NCBI RefSeq assembly: GCF_002285635.2 | Contig: NZ_CP023049.2 | Coordinates: 4,154,001 to 4,218,000 of the forward strand | Source of the DNA: Chryseobacterium piperi | Lineage (GTDB): Bacteria; Bacteroidota; Bacteroidia; Flavobacteriales; Weeksellaceae | Reading direction: 5' to 3' | DNA: 64,000 nucleotides | Shown: positions 60,606 through 64,000 of the stretch, piece after piece | Layout: each line of letters starts with the position of its first letter | Numbering within the stretch: position 1 is the first letter of the stretch | Made by a program: the position numbers and the translations under genes | The notes under the pieces: model-generated | The model's input: only the letters and a program-made list of their open reading frames with translations | Databases searched by the model: none | Told to the model about the DNA's origin: nothing

Positions 60606-60623
60606 TAAATTTGTACAAAGTTA
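60606..60623. promoter_or_regulatory. Overlapping face-to-face -7 boxes for the two divergent DUF genes
   Basis: TAAATTTG at 60606-60613 (plus strand, toward DUF6341) and the minus-strand TAACTTTG at 60616-60623 (toward DUF6427) are separated by 2 bp. A plus-strand -33 TTG lies at 60581-60583, 22 bp upstream. The minus-strand -33 is unclear. Polymerase could occupy only one promoter at a time. Confidence 0.6.
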
Positions 60624-60641
60624 ATTTAAAAAAGGAAAATA

Positions 60642-60875
60642 ATGACGTCTTTCTTTCTATTCTTAAGCAAAGTTTTCAAATGGTCTTTCGGTTTCTTTGA
60701 TTCCTTTGGAAATGTTTTAAACTGGATTCTATTTATCGTTTGCTGCGTACTATTTACTTATTGGTGTTATGTTCTAGTGGTTACACTAGGAGGTGATAAA
60801 GATAAAGAGTACTATTCTCCAACGGAAGGTAAGCATCCTTACTATGATCCTAATATCTACAAAAAAGAAGGTTAA
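60642..60875 (+). CDS. DUF6341 family small membrane protein
   Basis: A 77-residue protein with two membrane segments (about 3-20 and 26-50) and a hydrophilic C-terminus containing YYSPTEGKHPYYDPNIYKK, the DUF6341 signature. The family is found in Flavobacteriia next to DUF6427, as here. Function is unknown. It starts 18 nt downstream of the paired -7 boxes and is closed by a bidirectional hairpin terminator. Confidence 0.85.
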   Translation: MTSFFLFLSKVFKWSFGFFDSFGNVLNWILFIVCCVLFTYWCYVLVVTLGGDKDKEYYSPTEGKHPYYDPNIYKKEG

Positions 60876-60892
60876 TTAATTGGTTATATAGT

Positions 60893-60931
60893 AAAAAACC
60901 GATCAAATAATTTATTTGATCGGTTTTTTTA
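60893..60931. terminator. Bidirectional terminator after the DUF6341 gene
   Basis: AAAACCGATCAAATAA and TTATTTGATCGGTTTT form a long perfect stem with a T run. Confidence 0.88.
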
Positions 60932-60957
60932 TATTAACGATTAAAATTTAATTTTTG

Positions 60958-61395
60958 TTATTCGTGAATCGGAATGACCAAAACCGGAACGGTAGAGCTT
61001 TTCGTTAAGCTTTTTGTAAGACTTCCTACAAAAACATCATAAATTCCACTTCTTCCGTGTGAACCCATTACGATATAGTTGGCATTCTTTGAGCTGGCAT
61101 AATCTAATATAATGTCTTTAGCAATGCCTTGCTTTAAGAGATGTTCGCACTCGATATAGTGTGAAACGATTCTCTGTTCAAGTTTATTAAGTTGTACGAG
61201 TTCTTCCCGGATTTCATTTTCTTCAACTTCAGGAAAATATTGGAACCCCATATCACCGATGGCAAAGCCAATGTCTGTTGGTGCAACATGAATCAGGTTG
61301 ATTCTTCCGTTTACTTCTTTAGCAAACTTAATGGCCCCGTCTACAAGTTGTTCCGTTTTGTCCCCAAAATCTACGGGCAGTATAATGTTTATCAT
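60958..61395 (-). CDS. Universal stress protein family protein
   Basis: A 145-residue UspA-family protein, usually nucleotide-binding and stress-linked in the cytosol. It begins INIILPVDFGDKTEQL and ends with the nucleotide-binding signature YIVMGSHGRSGIYDVFVGSL, the G-2x-G-9x-G(S/T) element, so this is the ATP-binding type. It stands alone between two terminators or gaps. A specific role cannot be read from sequence. Confidence 0.92.
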   Translation of the reverse strand: MINIILPVDFGDKTEQLVDGAIKFAKEVNGRINLIHVAPTDIGFAIGDMGFQYFPEVEENEIREELVQLNKLEQRIVSHYIECEHLLKQGIAKDIILDYASSKNANYIVMGSHGRSGIYDVFVGSLTKSLTKSSTVPVLVIPIHE

Positions 61396-61454
61396 AACCT
61401 TTAATTTTGTTATCTAAAGATAGTAAAAAAAATACAAAATACGTTGTTAAATAC

Positions 61455-62060
61455 TTATAATATTCGGATATCCAGAATTTTTTCTTCTTCAAGGAATGCT
61501 TCCAGTACATCATTTTCATCAACTTTTCCTACTCCTTTTGGAGTTCCTGTGTAAATAAGATCTCCTACTCTTAAAGTGAAATATTGAGAAGCGAATGCAA
61601 TGATATCATCAAACCCGAACATCATGTCTTTGGTATTTCCTTTCTGAACTTCCTCTTTATTTTTTAACAATGAAAATTCTAAGTTTTCCAGGGTGTAATT
61701 TTCCTTTTTAAAGAAATTTCCGACTACGGCAGACCCGTCAAAACCTTTTGCCAGCTCCCAGGGTAAACCTTTGGACTTCAGCTGACTTTGAAGATCCCTT
61801 GCCGTAAAATCAATTCCTAAACTGATTTCATCATAATGTTTATGGGCAGCTTCTTTCTGGATATATTTTCCTCCTTTTGAAATCTTTACCACTACCTCGA
61901 GTTCATAATGAATATCATTGGAAAATTCCGGAATGTAAAAATCATTTCCTTTCAAAACCGCAGTGTCGGGTTTCATGAAAATAACCGGATTTTCAGGAAT
62001 TTCATTGCCTAATTCTTTTGCATGTTCACTATAATTTCTTCCTATGCAGATAATTTTCAT
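61455..62060 (-). CDS. Fumarylacetoacetate hydrolase family protein
   Basis: A 201-residue FAH-fold enzyme acting on acylpyruvates or 2-oxo acids. The metal-binding pattern is visible: Glu in NDIHYELEVVVKISKGG (E-x-E region), GIDFTARDLQSQLKSKGLPW and the closing YTGTPKGVGKVDENDV. It resembles YcgM/FAHD1 acylpyruvate hydrolases, the short form of the family, rather than tyrosine-degradation FAH. The substrate is not certain. It has a hydrophilic end and no signal peptide. A REP-like repeat lies upstream. Confidence 0.9.
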   Translation of the reverse strand: MKIICIGRNYSEHAKELGNEIPENPVIFMKPDTAVLKGNDFYIPEFSNDIHYELEVVVKISKGGKYIQKEAAHKHYDEISLGIDFTARDLQSQLKSKGLPWELAKGFDGSAVVGNFFKKENYTLENLEFSLLKNKEEVQKGNTKDMMFGFDDIIAFASQYFTLRVGDLIYTGTPKGVGKVDENDVLEAFLEEEKILDIRIL

Positions 62061-62077
62061 ATTTTTTTCTTTTTATT

Positions 62078-62110
62078 GTCATTGCGAGGCACGAAGCTAA
62101 TGATGTCTCC
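62078..62110. repeat. REP-like dispersed sequence (GTCATTGCGAGG...CGAAGC type)
   Basis: GTCATTGCGAGGCACGAAGC followed by taatgatgtctcc. I recall this sequence type (usually GAAGCAATCTC) as widespread in Bacteroidota intergenic regions. It lies between the FAH and DUF2007 genes. Confidence 0.6.
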
Positions 62111-62132
62111 TCTAAAATGAGCTTATTTAATT

Positions 62133-62531
62133 CTAATGCGTAAATACATTCTCACAATAATAACAAACGAATGTATGGCTTGTTAATAGTGAAATTCCGA
62201 AAAAACTGGTCGCACTATCGTCTCTGTAAATGTGGTTAGAACCACATTTAGGACATACAAAATCAAACTTAGGATCTTTGATGGTATGTTCTACTTCCAG
62301 AGAATATTTTTCATTCTCTTTATAGTCTTCCAAAGCTTGCTTTGCTTTTTCTACATCCTCTTCAAAAACCTGCAGCTGAATTCCGCCCACAGCCTGAGAA
62401 AGAAGCCAGTCCGATTGGATGAGCTGCTCATTGGCTATGAAACTCTGGATACCTCTTTCAGCCAGGATCTGTTTGTCCCTGTTAGCTTCAAGAGCGGTTT
62501 CGTAAAATTTAAACTTAACTAAATCTGACAT
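62133..62531 (-). CDS. DUF2007 domain zinc-ribbon protein
   Basis: A 132-residue cytosolic protein. The N-terminal half is the DUF2007 (signal-transducing PII-like) domain, seen in YETALEANRDKQILAERGIQ followed by SFIANEQLIQSDWLLSQAVGG. The C-terminal half is a zinc ribbon, FVCPKCGSNHIYRDD and CYYCENVF, with two CxxC pairs. Function is unknown. It follows the exonuclease gene by 3 bp and is therefore co-transcribed with it. Confidence 0.88.
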   Translation of the reverse strand: MSDLVKFKFYETALEANRDKQILAERGIQSFIANEQLIQSDWLLSQAVGGIQLQVFEEDVEKAKQALEDYKENEKYSLEVEHTIKDPKFDFVCPKCGSNHIYRDDSATSFFGISLLTSHTFVCYYCENVFTH

Positions 62532-62534
62532 TTT

Positions 62535-63299
62535 TTAAAATTTACTGGATAGTTGAATTTTTGTAAAAATCTTTTTAGTGTATAATGGAAAATCAGCATT
62601 CTGTAACCAGCCAAAATATCCAAGATCTTTTTGAAAAACAGCCTTTACTCCCTGTCCTTTATACTTTCCAAAGTTAAAAACTTCTTCCATTTTATCATTA
62701 AAGCCAATAAAGCCTGCTAAATCTGCATGTTTATTGTGAAATGTAAACTCACTTAATGCGGCAATTTCGTTCGGAACATCTTCATATTTTCCTACCTGAG
62801 CATCAAGTACTTCAAAAGTAGCCATTACATCAGCTTCTGCAGAATGGGCATTCTCCAGAGTTTTGCCACAATAGAACTGGTAAGCGGCCCCCAGATTTCG
62901 GGGTTCTTTTTTATGAAAGATGGTCTGAGCATCGACCAATTTGAATTTGCTTAAATCAAAATCAATTTCTGCACGCAATAATTCTTCAGCTAAAAGAGGA
63001 ACATCAAAGCGGTTGGAATTAAAACCTCCCAAATCCGAACCTGCAATCATTTCCATTACTTTAGGAGCTATTGATTTGAAAGTAGGAGCATCTTTGATAT
63101 CTTCATCGTATATTCCATGAATCTGGCTCGATTCTAAAGGAATAGGCATTTCCGGATTAATACGCCATGTTTTGCTTTCTCTTGAAGCATCCGGGTTTAT
63201 TTTTAAAATGCAGATTTCTACAATTCTATCTTTACCGATATTAGTCCCTGTCGTTTCCAGGTCAAAAACACAAAGTGGTTTATATAATTTTAAATTCAT
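62535..63299 (-). CDS. 3'-5' exonuclease, DEDDh (DnaQ-like)
   Basis: A 254-residue exonuclease of the DnaQ superfamily. Motif I is VFDLETTGTN (Asp-x-Glu), motif II lies in GFNSNRFDVPLLAEEL and motif III in AHSAEADVMATFEVL with the His-x-x-x-x-Asp pattern of the DEDDh class. A C-terminal extension (about 185-254, FNFGKYKGQGVKAVFQKDL) resembles the small domain found in many Bacteroidota exonucleases. It probably acts in DNA repair or as a polymerase III epsilon-like proofreading exonuclease. The DUF2007 gene follows by 3 bp. Confidence 0.9.
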   Translation of the reverse strand: MNLKLYKPLCVFDLETTGTNIGKDRIVEICILKINPDASRESKTWRINPEMPIPLESSQIHGIYDEDIKDAPTFKSIAPKVMEMIAGSDLGGFNSNRFDVPLLAEELLRAEIDFDLSKFKLVDAQTIFHKKEPRNLGAAYQFYCGKTLENAHSAEADVMATFEVLDAQVGKYEDVPNEIAALSEFTFHNKHADLAGFIGFNDKMEEVFNFGKYKGQGVKAVFQKDLGYFGWLQNADFPLYTKKIFTKIQLSSKF

Positions 63300-63362
63300 T
63301 TTTTTTAATTTGAAAGAGAGTTAATTTGATAATTTGGAAATGATGTTAAATGCCTATTTTTT

Positions 63363-63397
63363 GTATCTGACTTCTAACATCTTGTATCTAACTTCTA
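63363..63397. repeat. Degenerate heptamer tandem array (ACTTCTA/GTATCTA type)
   Basis: Five 7-nt units in register: gtatctg, acttcta, acatctt, gtatcta, acttcta. It fills most of the 99-bp gap between pssA and the exonuclease gene. Confidence 0.7.
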
Positions 63398-63398
63398 A

Positions 63399-64000
63399 TT
63401 ATTTAAGTTGTTTCTGAAATAAGAGTGATATTAAAATATAATAGAGTATAACCATCGGAATACCAACAGTTTTAAATATAATCAAAATAATAATGGCGCC
63501 TATTAACAAAGCCAGTTTTGGATAGTTGTCCTGTAGTTTCATCGACTTGAACTTCATAGCAATCATTTTAATAGGACTAACAAGCAACCATGAAAGGATT
63601 ACTGTTAGTGCTAGTAATAAAGCCGTATTGCGGAATAAAAATTCAAAACTTTGGGTTTCTCTGAATGCATAATACAGCCCAAAAATTAAAATAGTATTGG
63701 AAGGGGTATTCAATCCTTTGAAGTAATATTTCTGGTCTTCATCCAGGTTGAATATAGCTAACCTTAAACAAGAGAATAAGGTAACCAGGAATCCCAAATA
63801 GCTGTACCATGGAAAATCCGGATAAGAGCTGTCGGCAAGAGCTACAAACATGGTGAGTCCAGGCAGGAACCCGAAGCTTACCATATCTGCCAGCGAATCC
63901 AGCTGAACTCCAAGATTGGAATTGGCCTTTAATGCCCGGGCTACAAACCCATCGAAAAAGTCCAGAACCAGTGATAGAATAAGGCAGATGGCAGTCGTCT
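63399..64000 (-). CDS. pssA: CDP-alcohol phosphatidyltransferase, probably phosphatidylserine synthase (5' end outside window)
   Basis: A membrane enzyme of phospholipid synthesis that joins a CDP-diacylglycerol-derived phosphatidyl group to serine. The frame continues to the right edge; the visible part starts inside the gene. The CDP-alcohol phosphotransferase motif is intact, reading LDFFDGFVARAL, then LGVQLDSLADMVSFG, that is D-G-x2-A-R-x8-G-x3-D-x3-D. Five or so membrane helices follow. PssA is the most likely member in this phylum, but another CDP-alcohol transferase cannot be excluded from the sequence alone. The heptamer array lies directly downstream. Confidence 0.88.
   Translation of the reverse strand, partial: TTAICLILSLVLDFFDGFVARALKANSNLGVQLDSLADMVSFGFLPGLTMFVALADSSYPDFPWYSYLGFLVTLFSCLRLAIFNLDEDQKYYFKGLNTPSNTILIFGLYYAFRETQSFEFLFRNTALLLALTVILSWLLVSPIKMIAMKFKSMKLQDNYPKLALLIGAIIILIIFKTVGIPMVILYYILISLLFQKQLK

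Noticed and set aside
61400..61430. Terminator upstream of the universal stress gene
   Set aside because: The pairing (TTATCT and AGATAG) is short and there is no consistent T run.

Overview
The window is a low-GC Bacteroidota chromosome segment, most likely from a Chryseobacterium-like member of the Flavobacteriia (Weeksellaceae). Evidence: promoters of the TAnnTTTG type, almost no Shine-Dalgarno sequences, two proteins with type IX secretion (T9SS) C-terminal sorting domains, families largely confined to Flavobacteriia (DUF4295, DUF4290, DUF6427, DUF6341, DUF3109), and the rpmB-rpmG-DUF4295-ftsY arrangement. Genus assignment is inference. No tRNA, rRNA, CRISPR array, insertion sequence or prophage was found; this is mostly core chromosome with some accessory inserts.

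Layout. 1-1892: minus-strand ribosomal protein genes and ftsY, interrupted by an exported Rid-family gene with its own promoter. 2.1-9.3 kb: a T9SS cargo protein, then minus-strand lnt, proC, murB, a lipoprotein and an aminotransferase. 9.6-15.6 kb: a second T9SS protein, DUF1801, a YiiX-like hydrolase, a stand-alone NIL-domain protein behind a palindromic operator, and a lemA-DUF2207 pair. 15.7-17.7 kb: DUF4290-murA; this MurA has Asp at the fosfomycin-target Cys position. 17.9-25.9 kb: a lipoprotein alpha-amylase of the archaeal (GH13_7) type, DCC and haem-binding proteins, katG, an S41 protease and a surface protein. 26.4-32.8 kb: der and a phosphopantetheinyl transferase, convergent with a membrane-bound Pls/PosA-type nonribosomal peptide synthetase whose downstream GNAT gene is broken by one in-frame TGA. 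32.9-39.8 kb: upp, an alpha/beta hydrolase, comF, and a glyoxylate-shunt locus (RamB-like regulator divergent from aceB-aceA). 40-45.7 kb: ompH/skp, a thioesterase, queD, lpxH, a LuxE-like protein, a PD-(D/E)XK-like protein and aqpZ. 46-51 kb: DUF5715, an unknown gene, a 7-TM protein, a two-component system and a Tle1-like DUF2235 hydrolase. 51.2-64 kb: ABC-F protein, a TonB-receptor locus probably for a metal, trigger factor, DUF families, a stress protein, FAH hydrolase, exonuclease and a truncated pssA.

Working together: the phosphopantetheinyl transferase can prime the carrier domain of the synthetase; aceB and aceA form the glyoxylate bypass under the adjacent regulator; murA, murB, lnt and lpxH serve envelope building; the 7-TM protein, histidine kinase and response regulator form one signalling unit.

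Most notable non-coding features: (i) several intergenic arrays of degenerate 7- or 8-nt tandem units; (ii) three genes where a TAnnTTTG box is followed by exactly 4 nt and ATG, which predicts leaderless mRNAs; (iii) a 12-bp-arm palindrome over the -33 region of the NIL gene; (iv) two TGTAC palindromes before the TonB-receptor gene; (v) three dispersed REP-like sequences.
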